Origin: a virus
Length of the DNA: 64,000 nucleotides
Direction: 5' to 3' (one strand)
Virus record (IMG/VR): IMGVR_UViG_3300032249_000542
Span: 105,778-169,777 of that record
Under the pieces are notes generated by a model. The model had not been told where the DNA came from. It made no database searches and saw only the letters and a list, made by a program, of their open reading frames with translations. This document shows positions 1 through 8,911 of the stretch, piece by piece. Position 1 is the first letter of the stretch. Each line of letters begins with the position of its first letter. Made by a program: the position numbers and the translations under genes.

Positions 1-1185
1 ATAAACTTTACGGCTACAGTAATTGGTAATGGTTCTCCTATTGCAGATGCAACGGCAGGAGATTATGCAAATTCATCATTCATAAAAGCGAATAGTGCAT
101 ATACAAGTCAGAATACAACTGGAACATATGCTAATGCTTCATACGCACAAGCAAACTCAGCGGCACTTTATGCTAACGGTGCGTTTATAAAAGCTAATTC
201 TGCAGCACAATATGGTTCAAACACTAGTACCACATCGGCACTTGCATTACCTTATGGAACAACTGCGGAACGTCCAGCAAGTCCTCAAGTTGGAATGCTC
301 AGATACAACTCATCATTGAGTAGAGTAGAAGCATATCTTTCTGCAACTGGATGGGCAAGTGTTATTGCCGACACATATCAAATAGACTATTTGGTTGTTG
401 GTGGTGGAGGTGGAGGAGGTTCTCGTCACGGAGGCGGTGGCGGTGCAGGTGGATTTAGAGCTGTTACAGGATTTCTTGTAACTGGAGGAACTGCATATCC
501 CGTTACTGTTGGTGCAGGTGGTCCGGGAAATAGTGATGCTGGAACTGCAACTGTTGGTACAAGCGGTAGTGATTCTGTTTTCTCAACTGTAACATCACTT
601 GGTGGAGGTGCAGGTGGAGGAAACGCTGCTCCAGGTGGTTTGGTTGGTGGTTCAGGAGGTGGTGGTGGAGCAGGTAGTCCTGCTGGAGCTGCAACAGCAA
701 TAACTCCAGTTTTTGGAGAAACTACAACTGTACAGGGTTATGCTGGTGGAAGTGGTGCAAGTCCGTTTAATCAAGATTATCTTGGTGGCGGTGGTGGTGG
801 TGCAGGTGGAGTTGGACAAGTTGCCAATGGCGGAAAAGCAGGTGGTGCTGGTGCAACATCAGCAATAACTGGTTCAACTGTAACTTACGCTTGCGGTGGT
901 GGTGGTGGTGCGTTCCAAGGACTGGGTGCTGGCGGTCCTGGTGGAGATGGTGGATCCAGTAACGTAAACGGCGGTAGAGGTCAAGGTAACAATGCAGGTA
1001 GTAACGGTACAGCATATACTGGAACTGGTGGAGGCGGTGGTGGTTCTACGGGAGGATTCAATGGTGGATCAGGAGTAGTTATTATTCGTTACACAGGATC
1101 ACAAAAAGGTTCAGGCGGTACTGTAACGTCATCGGGTGGTTATACGATACACACGTTTACAGGCACAGGAACATTCACAGCATAA
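1..1185 (+). CDS. Glycine-rich tail fibre/adhesin, 5' truncated by window
   Basis: The reading frame is open from base 1, so the internal ATG at 295 is not a real start and the gene begins outside the window. The first ~75 residues hold imperfect repeats of the type YAN-x-x-F/Y-x-x-ANSA, which are typical of phage fibre shafts. A short linker with TAERPASP and GMLRYNSS follows, a common motif preceding a fibre tip. The rest is a very glycine-rich domain that opens with DYLVVGGGGGGG and ends VVIIRYTG...YTIHTFTGTGTF, the glycine-rich tip domain common in marine phage fibres. Inferred role: distal tail or head fibre that contacts the host surface. The family is clear. The receptor and the place in the virion are unknown. 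Confidence 0.75.
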   Translation: MNFTATVIGNGSPIADATAGDYANSSFIKANSAYTSQNTTGTYANASYAQANSAALYANGAFIKANSAAQYGSNTSTTSALALPYGTTAERPASPQVGMLRYNSSLSRVEAYLSATGWASVIADTYQIDYLVVGGGGGGGSRHGGGGGAGGFRAVTGFLVTGGTAYPVTVGAGGPGNSDAGTATVGTSGSDSVFSTVTSLGGGAGGGNAAPGGLVGGSGGGGGAGSPAGAATAITPVFGETTTVQGYAGGSGASPFNQDYLGGGGGGAGGVGQVANGGKAGGAGATSAITGSTVTYACGGGGGAFQGLGAGGPGGDGGSSNVNGGRGQGNNAGSNGTAYTGTGGGGGGSTGGFNGGSGVVIIRYTGSQKGSGGTVTSSGGYTIHTFTGTGTFTA

Positions 1186-1188
1186 ATA
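1181..1188 (+). promoter_or_regulatory. T4-type late promoter box CATAAATA before gp13
   Basis: CATAAATA overlaps the stop codon of the fibre gene and lies 7 bp before the gp13 start. It matches the T4 late -10 consensus TATAAATA in 7 of 8 positions, and the phage encodes a gp55 late sigma. The very short distance means any transcript would have an almost absent leader, so its activity is uncertain. Confidence 0.45.
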
Positions 1189-1195
1189 GACGACT

Positions 1196-2149
1196 ATGGC
1201 AAAACCAAGCAACCGCACAGATTTTAAAGATTACTGTTTAAGAAAACTAGGTTTTCCAGTAATTCAAATTAACGTAGATGACGATCAAGTAGAAGATCGC
1301 ATTGACGAAGCACTTCAATTCTGGAATGACTATCACTATGATGGTACAGAAAAGACTTACTTCAAACATCGTATTCAACAGGCAGACATTGACCGTGGAT
1401 GGATTTACTGTCCAGATTCGGTTACATTCGTAACTGGTGTTATCCCTTTTGATGAATCTAATTCGTCAATCAATATGTTTGACCTTCGTTATCAATTACG
1501 TCTGCATGACCTCTATGACTTCACATCGGTATCGTATGTGTCATATGAAATTACAATGCAACACATTCGTACATTAAATCTATTATTTTCTGGTACTCCA
1601 CAATTTAGATTTAATCGTCATCAAAATAGATTACACTTAGACATCGACTGGACAAGAGACTTACAAGTTGGTCAGTATGTTGTTATGGAATGTTATCGTA
1701 GAATGAGTGCTGATGTAACAACATTAACTGGTACAGCAACCGCCAATACTACATCAAATTTTGTAATAGGTACAGGTACATATTTTGATAAAGAAATATT
1801 AGAAAAAGATTTTGTTACTATTGGTACAGAAACAAAACAAATTATTACAATTATTTCTCCAACACAAATGATAGTGGATAGTCCATATAGTTCTAACACA
1901 AGTGGACTAACAATTGTTAAAGAAGGCGATACCGATGTTTGGAATGACCGTTTTCTAAAAAGATATGCGACTGCATTAATCAAACGTCAATGGGGAAACA
2001 ATCTTAAAAAGTTTGGTGGAATACAAATGCCTGGTGGAGTTGTATTAAATGGTAAAGAAATATACGACGAAGCTGAAGAAGAAATAGAAAAGTTAGAGGA
2101 AGATTTAATTAGTACAAATGTGTTACCAGGTGACATGTTTGTAGGATAA
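1196..2149 (+). CDS. gp13: Neck protein gp13 (head completion)
   Basis: 317 aa, close to T4 gp13 (309 aa). The N-terminus (DYCLRKLGFPVIQINVDDDQVEDRIDEA) and the segment ending MECYRRMSADV match the gp13 family, which forms the neck ring joining the DNA-filled head to the tail. Between about residues 168 and 240 there is an inserted beta-rich segment (TGTATANTTSNFVIGTGTYF...) before the conserved DVWNDRFLKRYATALIKRQWG. This insert has the look of a small surface domain absent from T4 gp13. It precedes gp14 with a 6-bp gap. The family call rests on recognised motifs and on gene order 13-14-15-16-17. Confidence 0.9.
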   Translation: MAKPSNRTDFKDYCLRKLGFPVIQINVDDDQVEDRIDEALQFWNDYHYDGTEKTYFKHRIQQADIDRGWIYCPDSVTFVTGVIPFDESNSSINMFDLRYQLRLHDLYDFTSVSYVSYEITMQHIRTLNLLFSGTPQFRFNRHQNRLHLDIDWTRDLQVGQYVVMECYRRMSADVTTLTGTATANTTSNFVIGTGTYFDKEILEKDFVTIGTETKQIITIISPTQMIVDSPYSSNTSGLTIVKEGDTDVWNDRFLKRYATALIKRQWGNNLKKFGGIQMPGGVVLNGKEIYDEAEEEIEKLEEDLISTNVLPGDMFVG

Positions 2150-2155
2150 TGACGA

Positions 2156-3067
2156 ATGTCAACTAATTTTTATTTTAATAATTTTCCTAAAGATCACATA
2201 ACCGAAGAACAACTTTTAGTTGAAGATTTGGTTATTGAGGCAATGCAAATCTATGGCATGGATGTTTTTTATCTTCCAAGAACTAGTCGTGATGTAGTAG
2301 ATACAATCTATGGTGAGGACACATTAAAACAATACATTAATGCCTACCCAATTGAAATGTATCTTGAGAATGTTACGGGTATGGAAGGTGAAGGAGACTT
2401 CATGTCCAAGTTTGGTCTTGAGATTCGTGATGAGATGACCTTACTTGTTTCACGCCGCAGATTTAAATACTCAACAGGTGCATCTAATCTAATTCGTCCA
2501 CGTGAAGGTGATTTAGTTTATGTACCTTTATTACAAAACTTTTTTGAAATAACTTTTGTCGAACATGAAAACGATCAGGCAATGTTCTATACGTTAGGAC
2601 GTGGTCGTGGTGGTAATGTTTATGTGTATGCATTGAAGTTGAAACAGTTTGTATTCTCAGATGAAGTTGTTGATACTGGAGTTACAGAAGTTGATGAACA
2701 AGTGTTTGATTTGTATAGAAGAACGAATGTTCCTTATGCTGAAACTGGTAATAATATTAGATACTTGTTAAATGAAATTGTTTATCAGGGAAGTAGTCTT
2801 GCAAATGCAAATGCACAGGGTATAGTTCATTCAGTTAATACTACAGGTAACAATTATTTGGATCTTGTTCGTGTTCAAGGAAACTTTGCAAACGGAACTA
2901 TTATAATTGGTGCGACAAGTAATGCACGTTACTTAATGCTTGGAACTATAGACGACATGACACCATTTGATACACAAACAGAAGATTTGATTGATAACAA
3001 TGCTATTGAGTTTGAATCAGATGACATCATCGATTTTACTGAAGTTAATCCATTTGGTGAACCATAA
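2156..3067 (+). CDS. gp14: Neck protein gp14
   Basis: 303 aa, longer than T4 gp14 (256 aa). The N-terminal region (QIYGMDVFYLPRTSRDVVDTIYGED) is characteristic of gp14, which assembles with gp13 into the neck so that tails can attach. A beta-rich insertion (about residues 205-265, around GSSLANANAQGIVHSVNTTG) precedes the conserved acidic C-terminal segment. Its stop overlaps the gp15 start as TAATG, which suggests translational coupling. As in gp13, the extra residues sit late in the protein and may be exposed on the neck surface. Confidence 0.9.
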   Translation: MSTNFYFNNFPKDHITEEQLLVEDLVIEAMQIYGMDVFYLPRTSRDVVDTIYGEDTLKQYINAYPIEMYLENVTGMEGEGDFMSKFGLEIRDEMTLLVSRRRFKYSTGASNLIRPREGDLVYVPLLQNFFEITFVEHENDQAMFYTLGRGRGGNVYVYALKLKQFVFSDEVVDTGVTEVDEQVFDLYRRTNVPYAETGNNIRYLLNEIVYQGSSLANANAQGIVHSVNTTGNNYLDLVRVQGNFANGTIIIGATSNARYLMLGTIDDMTPFDTQTEDLIDNNAIEFESDDIIDFTEVNPFGEP

Positions 3068-3840
3068 TGTTAGGTAATGCACACTTTTACAATCGTACCA
3101 TTCGCAAAATTGTTATTGCAATGGGTACAGTTCTAAACGACATTCAATTAGTAAGATATACTAAGGATGGACTGACGGCAAAAGAAAAGTTTAAAGTACC
3201 TTTGTCGTATGGTGCCAAAGAGAAGTACATTGTTCGTATTAATTCAGATCCAACATTAACTAAATCAGTTGCTGTTGTAGTACCACGTATTTCATTTGAA
3301 CTTACTGGTATGAGTTACGATTCATCACGCAAACAACAAACAACATTGATGAATTGTTCTACTGGCACTAATACAACTTCAAAGACACAATATTTGCCAG
3401 TACCATATGACTTTACGTTTGACGCTGCAATCTATGTGCGTAATACCGAAGATGGTACACAAATATTAGAACAGATTCTTCCATTCTTTACACCAGACTT
3501 TACTGTAACAGCAAAGTTGGTACCTAGTTTAAATCGTTCATATGACTTACCTATTATTCTAAATTCAGTTTCAAATGAAGTAGATTATGAAGGAGACTTT
3601 ATGACTACTCGTTTAATTATTTGGAACTTGACATTTACAGTTAAAGGTTACATATTCCCAGGAGTAAAAGACTCCAAGATTATTCGTGGTGCAAATACAC
3701 GTATTGTTGATCTTGCAAACACATCACAAGTTTACGTGAAAATTAATTCACAACCTAATCCTGCAAACACCGCTCCTGGTACTCCGGATGATGAGTTTGG
3801 ATTTGCTGAAATTATAACTGAGGCTCCGTATGCATCATGA
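3067..3840 (+). CDS. gp15: Tail terminator / sheath stabiliser gp15
   Basis: 257 aa against 272 in T4. The N-terminus HFYNRTIRKIVIAMGTVLNDIQ parallels the T4 gp15 start (YFYNSSFRRYATLMGDLFSNIQ), and QILPFFTPDFTVT parallels T4 QILPYFQPHFNTT. gp15 caps the contracted or extended sheath and provides the head-binding end of the tail. It is TAATG-coupled to gp14 and its end overlaps the gp16 start by 4 bp (ATGA). Confidence 0.9.
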   Translation: MLGNAHFYNRTIRKIVIAMGTVLNDIQLVRYTKDGLTAKEKFKVPLSYGAKEKYIVRINSDPTLTKSVAVVVPRISFELTGMSYDSSRKQQTTLMNCSTGTNTTSKTQYLPVPYDFTFDAAIYVRNTEDGTQILEQILPFFTPDFTVTAKLVPSLNRSYDLPIILNSVSNEVDYEGDFMTTRLIIWNLTFTVKGYIFPGVKDSKIIRGANTRIVDLANTSQVYVKINSQPNPANTAPGTPDDEFGFAEIITEAPYAS

Positions 3841-4241
3841 AAAAACTAGACCAAAACTTATCTGATGTTTTTGACATTGAACCACTAGATTCGGTCCAAG
3901 TAAGTCAAGAAATTGTTGCAATAAATAATCCAGTAGTTACAGATGATGCAGACTTTGCCAGAACAAATATTAGGGAACTAATTAATACTGGTAACTTTGC
4001 ATTGAATAATCTTTTAACTGTTGCAAAAGAATCAGAAGCACCTAGGGCATATGAAGTTGCGGCAACTTTAATTAAGAATCTCTCAGACCTGAATAAAGAT
4101 TTGATGGAGATTCAAAAACGCAAACAAGACTTGACAGGTGAGAGTACAAAGAATAAAAATATAAATGTAGACAAGGCAGTCTTTGTTGGTTCTACTACCG
4201 AATTAGTTAAATTTTTAAAAAATAATAAACAGGAAACCTAA
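3837..4241 (+). CDS. gp16: Small terminase subunit gp16
   Basis: 134 aa, shorter than T4 gp16 (164 aa). The central segment APRAYEVAATLIKNLSDLNKDLMEI and the C-terminal VFVGSTTELVKFLK correspond to T4 [23 protein letters not shown] and VFMGSPTELMDEI. gp16 forms the ring that stimulates gp17 and recognises DNA for headful packaging. The acidic N-terminus and helical core agree with the family. It is separated from gp17 by a Dps-like gene, unlike T4. Confidence 0.88.
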   Translation: MKKLDQNLSDVFDIEPLDSVQVSQEIVAINNPVVTDDADFARTNIRELINTGNFALNNLLTVAKESEAPRAYEVAATLIKNLSDLNKDLMEIQKRKQDLTGESTKNKNINVDKAVFVGSTTELVKFLKNNKQET

Positions 4242-4678
4242 TGGAAACATTAATTCAACAATTACGTACTATCCTAGGTACAAATTTTGGTTTGTATTTT
4301 AAAGCACATTCATATCATTGGAATGTTGAAGGACCACACTTTAGCGACTATCATGTATTTTTAGGAGCGTTATATAATGCAGTTTTCGCAAATACAGATT
4401 TGATTGCAGAAAAACTTCGTATGTTAGGTGTTTATGCACCTCCTTCATTGGCACGTATGTTAGAAAACTGTGATATAAGTACAGATGCAGTTACAATTCC
4501 AGATGCACGTATGATGTTTATGGAATTAAAAATAGACAACGACAGATTAATAACACATCTTCGTGCAGGTATTGCTGCAGCAGAAGGTGCAAACGAACCT
4601 GCGATTGGTAACTTTTTACAAGACCTTTTGGATCAACATCAAAAACATGCATGGATGATTAGTAGTATTATAAAATAA
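4241..4678 (+). CDS. dps: Dps-like ferritin (DNA-protection protein) between the terminase genes
   Basis: 145 aa. The segment AHSYHWNVEGPHFSDYHVF and the following D..AEKLRMLG are the Dps/ferritin-like signature. Residues H26, H38, D53 and E57 line up with the E. coli Dps ferroxidase ligands H51, H63, D78 and E82 (constant offset of 25). W27 follows H26 as in other Dps proteins. The long lysine-rich N-terminal tail that E. coli Dps uses for DNA binding is absent. Known family role: a 12-mer cage that oxidises Fe(II) with H2O2 and protects DNA. It starts on TAATG with gp16 and ends on TAATG with gp17, so it is embedded in the packaging operon and probably expressed late. Its role in the phage (iron sequestration, protection of DNA during packaging, virion component) is inference. 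Confidence 0.88.
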   Translation: METLIQQLRTILGTNFGLYFKAHSYHWNVEGPHFSDYHVFLGALYNAVFANTDLIAEKLRMLGVYAPPSLARMLENCDISTDAVTIPDARMMFMELKIDNDRLITHLRAGIAAAEGANEPAIGNFLQDLLDQHQKHAWMISSIIK

Positions 4679-6309
4679 TGAATGACGGATATCTTGGTAA
4701 TGAACGATTAAAACGTGTAGGGATAGAGTTATCCTATACCGAAGAGCAAGTATCAGAAATTTTAAAATGTACTGAAGATCCAGTATACTTTATTAAGACC
4801 TATGTCAAAATTGTAAACGTAGACCACGGACTTGTTCCATTTAATATGTGGAACTTTCAAGAGGACATGGTTCGTGACTTTCACAGCAATCGTTTCTGCA
4901 TCGCAAAGATGCCACGACAAGTTGGTAAGACAACAACTACAGTCGGATATATGTTATGGTGTGTACTTTTTCAAGAAGAATATACAGTAGGTATCCTTGC
5001 AAACAAAGGACAACTTGCACAAGATATTCTTGGAAAGATACAGAAGGCATATGAATATCTTCCTATCTGGTTGCAACAAGGTATCATTACTTGGAACAAA
5101 CGATCACTAGAACTTGAAAATGGTTCTAAGATATTTGCGTATGCAACATCAGCTGCAGGTGTTCGTGGTGGTACGTACAACTTAATCTTTCTTGATGAGT
5201 TTGCATTCGTTCCACATAACATGGCAACTGAATTCTTTACATCAACATATCCTGTTATCTCGTCTGGTAAAACGTCTAAAGTAATTATTGTTTCTACTCC
5301 TAACGGATTGAATCTATTCTACAAGATGTGGAAAGATGCGACAGAAGGACGTTCAAACTATAAGACGCTTGAAGTCCATTGGTCACAAGTTCCAGGGAGA
5401 GACTTTTTATGGAAAGAAGAAACGATACGGAACACTTCTGAAGAACAGTTCCGACAAGAATTTGAAACAGAGTTTATTGGTTCAACGGCAACTCTTATCT
5501 CTGGTTCTAAACTTAAAACTCTGGCTTATTCAAATCCAGTTGAAAGTCAAGAAGGTCTGGATATCTTTGTTAGACCACAACCTGGGCGAATGTATATTGC
5601 ATGTGTTGATCCATCCGAAGGTGTGGAACAAGATTATTCAACGATTAACGTATTAGATGTAACGGAGTCACCCTATGTACAAGTTGCAAAGTATCGCAGC
5701 AACAAAATACCACTACTATTTCTTCCTACAATCATCTACTCCTTGGCGAAAAAGTATAATGAAGCGTTTGTATTAATTGAGACAAACAGTATTGGTAAAC
5801 AAGTTGTAGATATTATGCATTACGATTTGGAATATGAGAACATTTATAAAGTAGAACATCATCACATCAAAGGTCAAAGTATCTCTGGTGGATTTAAACG
5901 TGCCGCATCATTTGGTGTTCGTACAACTAAATCAGTTAAAAAGATTGGTTGTGCCAACTTAAAGACACTAGTGGAAAACGATAAGTTGATTATTCATGAC
6001 TTTGACACTATTGCGGAAATGAATACTTTCTCTCGATATCTGGATACTTATCGAGCAGAAGAAGGAAATAATGATGACTTAGTTATGGGCCTAGTTTTAT
6101 TTTCATGGTTGGCAGCACAAAGTTACTTCCGTGAATCAACGAACATAGATGTTAGAAAGATTATGTTAGAAGAAAATAACATGTTAGTAGATGAAGATTT
6201 GACACCTGTTGGCATCATAGACAACGGTTTACAACCCGAAGAATATGACGATGGACAGGACAAATGGCGTTATGCTGAAAAATTGGGGTATCCAACATCA
6301 AGTTTATAA
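4678..6309 (+). CDS. gp17: Large terminase subunit gp17 (ATPase-nuclease)
   Basis: 543 aa, shorter than T4 gp17 (610 aa). The N-terminal ATPase has Walker A PRQVGKTT (about residues 79-86) and Walker B LIFLDEF (169-175), followed by the coupling motif VSTPNG. The C-terminal RNase H-like nuclease carries the acidic residues in ACVDPSEG (about 308), VLIETNS and NDDLVMG. It powers DNA translocation into the prohead and makes the headful cut. No intron or inserted homing endonuclease is present. It is translationally coupled to the upstream Dps gene. Confidence 0.95.
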   Translation: MNDGYLGNERLKRVGIELSYTEEQVSEILKCTEDPVYFIKTYVKIVNVDHGLVPFNMWNFQEDMVRDFHSNRFCIAKMPRQVGKTTTTVGYMLWCVLFQEEYTVGILANKGQLAQDILGKIQKAYEYLPIWLQQGIITWNKRSLELENGSKIFAYATSAAGVRGGTYNLIFLDEFAFVPHNMATEFFTSTYPVISSGKTSKVIIVSTPNGLNLFYKMWKDATEGRSNYKTLEVHWSQVPGRDFLWKEETIRNTSEEQFRQEFETEFIGSTATLISGSKLKTLAYSNPVESQEGLDIFVRPQPGRMYIACVDPSEGVEQDYSTINVLDVTESPYVQVAKYRSNKIPLLFLPTIIYSLAKKYNEAFVLIETNSIGKQVVDIMHYDLEYENIYKVEHHHIKGQSISGGFKRAASFGVRTTKSVKKIGCANLKTLVENDKLIIHDFDTIAEMNTFSRYLDTYRAEEGNNDDLVMGLVLFSWLAAQSYFRESTNIDVRKIMLEENNMLVDEDLTPVGIIDNGLQPEEYDDGQDKWRYAEKLGYPTSSL

Positions 6310-6312
6310 AAC

Positions 6313-6320
6313 ACTAAATA
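6313..6320 (+). promoter_or_regulatory. Late promoter-like box ACTAAATA before gp18
   Basis: ACTAAATAGAC lies 46 bp before the gp18 start, a suitable distance for a late promoter with a leader. It differs from TATAAATA at two positions, but the same ACTAAATAGA string recurs at 52214, which suggests a phage-specific variant. Confidence 0.45.
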
Positions 6321-6365
6321 GACGATAAAGAAAAAATTTGATCCCTCAACTAAAGGAGAAATCCA

Positions 6366-8282
6366 ATGGCATTTAGAAATCCGCAGTCTGTTCAACTTTC
6401 AGCCGGCGTAAGCGTATCAGAAGTTGATCTGACTACTGTTATACCGTCTACTAGTACCTCTATTGGTGCTTTTGCCGGTCCGTTTTCTTGGGGCCCAGTT
6501 AATGAAGTGATTACTATATCTGATGAAACTCGTCTTGCTGATCGTTTCGGTACTCCAACGTCCAGCAACTATGAATACTGGTTCTCTGCAGCAAACTTTT
6601 TAGCATACTCGAACTCATTACGTGTTGTTCGTTCTGCAAATACAACATCAACACTCAACGCTAGTGCAAATGGCGCAGGTATACTTATTGAGAATGACAC
6701 AGACTATGACTTAAATCATTCCACAGCAAATACACAAAACGGTCCATTTACTGCAAAATACGCAGGAGAGATTGGAAATTCATTAAAGATTTCTATCTGT
6801 CCTACTGCTGCTGCGTTTTCATCTAATCTAACATCAACAACAGGAGTAACATGTAACGCTACTTCTGCTGGAGCAACAACGATTGGTGTTACTGGTTCAG
6901 CAACAGCTAATCTAATAGTGGGAACTCTAATTTCTTTTGACGGTGGAACATCTTATGTTCGTGTTGCTAACCTAACTGCTAACTCAATTGGTATAGGTTC
7001 AGCAGTCGGAACAGGTGGTATTGTTGTAGGTGCTCCACTTCTACGTAAGTGGGAATATGCAGATAACTTTGGTATTGCTCCAGGAACATCTGACTATGCT
7101 ACTTCAGTTGGTGGACTTAATGACGAAATGCACGTTATTGTTATTGACGAAGATGGTAAGTTTACTGGTGCAGCAAATACGATTGTAGAAAAATGGGCAT
7201 TTGTATCTAAGGCATCTGATGCTAAATCAGCTGATGGTTCATCAAACTACTATAAAAATGTTATCAACGATAAATCAAGATATGTTTGGTGGTCAGGACA
7301 TCAACCAGGTGGTACTAATTGGGGTACTGCTGCTGCAGGTTTAACATTCACACAAATTAATACCAACTTTACAGCATCCCTATCTGCTGGTGCAGATGGC
7401 ACAATCGGTAATGCAGATATTATTGCAGGTTATAATAAGTTTGCAAATCCTGATTCAGTAGATATTGGTCTAGTTATTTCTGGCCCAGGTAATCAAACAA
7501 CAGTTACAAGCATGATTTCTTTAGTAGAAAATCGAGGAGATGCTGTATTATTCATCTCTCCAAATAAAGCAAATGCTGTAGACAACGCAGGAGATGAGGT
7601 AACTGATATTGTTGCATATCGTGACAATCTAGCTTCATCATCATATGTTGTTATGGACTCTGCATGGAAATATCAGTACGATAAGTATAATGACGTATAT
7701 CGTTGGGTACCATTAAATGGTGACATCGCAGGTCTATGTGCTCGTACAGATTTAGAACGTGATCCTTGGTATTCTCCAGGTGGTTTCTCACGTGGTCAGA
7801 TCCGTAACAGTATCAAACTAGCATGGAATCCAACACAAACAGAACGTGATGATTTATATATTAAAGGTATAAATCCAGTTGTTACTTTCCCAGGTGAAGG
7901 TACAGTTCTATTTGGCGATAAGACTATGTTAAGTAAGCCTTCGGCGTTTGATCGTATCAATGTTCGTAGACTATTCATTACACTAGAAAAAACTATTGCC
8001 CGTGCTTCAAGATCGTCATTGTTTGAATTCAATGACCAGTTTACAAGAGCTCAATTTGTTTCTATCGTAGAACCATTCTTGCGTGATGTGCAAGGTCGTC
8101 GTGGTATTACAGACTTCCGTGTAGTTTGTGACGAAACAAATAACACCGCAGAAGTAATTGATCGTAACGAATTCCGTGGTGATATCTATATCAAACCGGC
8201 ACGTTCAATTAACTTTATCCAACTAAACTTTGTTGCGGTTCGTACAGGCGTAAGCTTTGAAGAAATCGTTGGCAGATTCTAA
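6366..8282 (+). CDS. gp18: Contractile tail sheath gp18
   Basis: 638 aa against 659 in T4. The N-terminus (QLSAGVSVSEVDLTTVIPSTSTSIGAF) and the C-terminal domain (ARSSLFEFNDQFTRAQF ... IYIKPARSINFIQLNFVAVRTG) are the conserved sheath parts that interlock neighbouring subunits. The middle (about residues 100-300) is alanine/glycine/threonine-rich and variable, as expected for surface-exposed domains. An AAAGGAGAAA ribosome-binding site precedes the ATG. It precedes the tube gene gp19, as in T4. Confidence 0.95.
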   Translation: MAFRNPQSVQLSAGVSVSEVDLTTVIPSTSTSIGAFAGPFSWGPVNEVITISDETRLADRFGTPTSSNYEYWFSAANFLAYSNSLRVVRSANTTSTLNASANGAGILIENDTDYDLNHSTANTQNGPFTAKYAGEIGNSLKISICPTAAAFSSNLTSTTGVTCNATSAGATTIGVTGSATANLIVGTLISFDGGTSYVRVANLTANSIGIGSAVGTGGIVVGAPLLRKWEYADNFGIAPGTSDYATSVGGLNDEMHVIVIDEDGKFTGAANTIVEKWAFVSKASDAKSADGSSNYYKNVINDKSRYVWWSGHQPGGTNWGTAAAGLTFTQINTNFTASLSAGADGTIGNADIIAGYNKFANPDSVDIGLVISGPGNQTTVTSMISLVENRGDAVLFISPNKANAVDNAGDEVTDIVAYRDNLASSSYVVMDSAWKYQYDKYNDVYRWVPLNGDIAGLCARTDLERDPWYSPGGFSRGQIRNSIKLAWNPTQTERDDLYIKGINPVVTFPGEGTVLFGDKTMLSKPSAFDRINVRRLFITLEKTIARASRSSLFEFNDQFTRAQFVSIVEPFLRDVQGRRGITDFRVVCDETNNTAEVIDRNEFRGDIYIKPARSINFIQLNFVAVRTGVSFEEIVGRF

Positions 8283-8288
8283 TAAATA
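8281..8288 (+). promoter_or_regulatory. Late promoter-like box AATAAATA before gp19
   Basis: AATAAATA overlaps the gp18 stop and lies 20 bp before the gp19 ATG (7 of 8 match to TATAAATA). The tube protein is needed in many copies, so an extra late promoter is plausible. Confidence 0.45.
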
Positions 8289-8308
8289 AGAGAAACAGGA
8301 GAAACTAA

Positions 8309-8854
8309 ATGGCATTTTCAGTAAATGAATTCCGCTCTCAAATGCAAGGGGACGGAGCACGTCCTAATCTATTTGAAGTCGCTATGCCCTTCCCAACTTT
8401 TTCATTACCAGCGAACGCACAAACTAAATTAACTTTTATGTGCAAGACGGCGCAGTTACCAGGTTCCACTATTGGTACTGTGCCTGTTCAATATTTTGGA
8501 CGTGAATTAAAGTTTGCAGGTAATAGAAGCTTTGCAGATTGGACAATTTCTATCATCAATGATGAAGATTTTGTTATTCGTAACGCATTCGAAAGATGGA
8601 TGAATGGAATTAACAGTCACAACTTAAACGTAAGAAACCCAGCAGCACTTTTGTTAAGTTCTTACACAGTTGATGCTGATGTTAAACAGTTTGGTAAACG
8701 TGGTAACGAATTAAAGAAATATAAATTCATCGGTGCTTTCCCAACAGATGTATCACCAATCGACGTTGATTGGGGTTCAAATGATGCAATTGAAGAATTT
8801 ACAGTAACTCTATCATATCAATGGTGGGAATCCATTGAAGATGGCGTGGTCTAA
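8309..8854 (+). CDS. gp19: Tail tube protein gp19
   Basis: 181 aa (T4 163 aa). Begins FSVNEFRSQMQGDGARPNLFEV, the classical gp19 start, and contains FMCKTAQLPGSTIGTVPVQYFGRELKFAG and the C-terminal VTLSYQWWE. It forms the hexameric-ring inner tube of the contractile tail. An AACAGGAGAAA ribosome-binding site precedes the start. A strong terminator follows immediately, so this gene ends a transcription unit. Confidence 0.93.
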   Translation: MAFSVNEFRSQMQGDGARPNLFEVAMPFPTFSLPANAQTKLTFMCKTAQLPGSTIGTVPVQYFGRELKFAGNRSFADWTISIINDEDFVIRNAFERWMNGINSHNLNVRNPAALLLSSYTVDADVKQFGKRGNELKKYKFIGAFPTDVSPIDVDWGSNDAIEEFTVTLSYQWWESIEDGVV

Positions 8855-8856
8855 AA

Positions 8857-8890
8857 GGGAGTAGGGGATTTTCCCCTATTCTCTCTTTTT
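8857..8890 (+). terminator. Rho-independent terminator after gp19
   Basis: Left arm GGGAGTAGGGGA (8857-8868), loop TTT, right arm TCCCCTATTCTC (8872-8883, pairing with two G-U pairs), then a T-rich tract ending in TTTTT (8886-8890). It starts two bases after the gp19 stop and separates the sheath/tube unit from the portal gene. Confidence 0.8.
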
Positions 8891-8911
8891 ATAGAATGAG
8901 AGGTACCTAAA

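Noticed and set aside
503-1015. Antisense open frames rich in His, Leu and Gln over the fibre gene
   Set aside because: They are the complement of Gly/Ala/Thr codon repeats on the + strand, have no ribosome-binding site, and lie inside a clear fibre gene.
4131-4160. TTGACA-17-TAAAAA inside gp16
   Set aside because: Weak -10 inside a late operon with no gap downstream; not supported by context.
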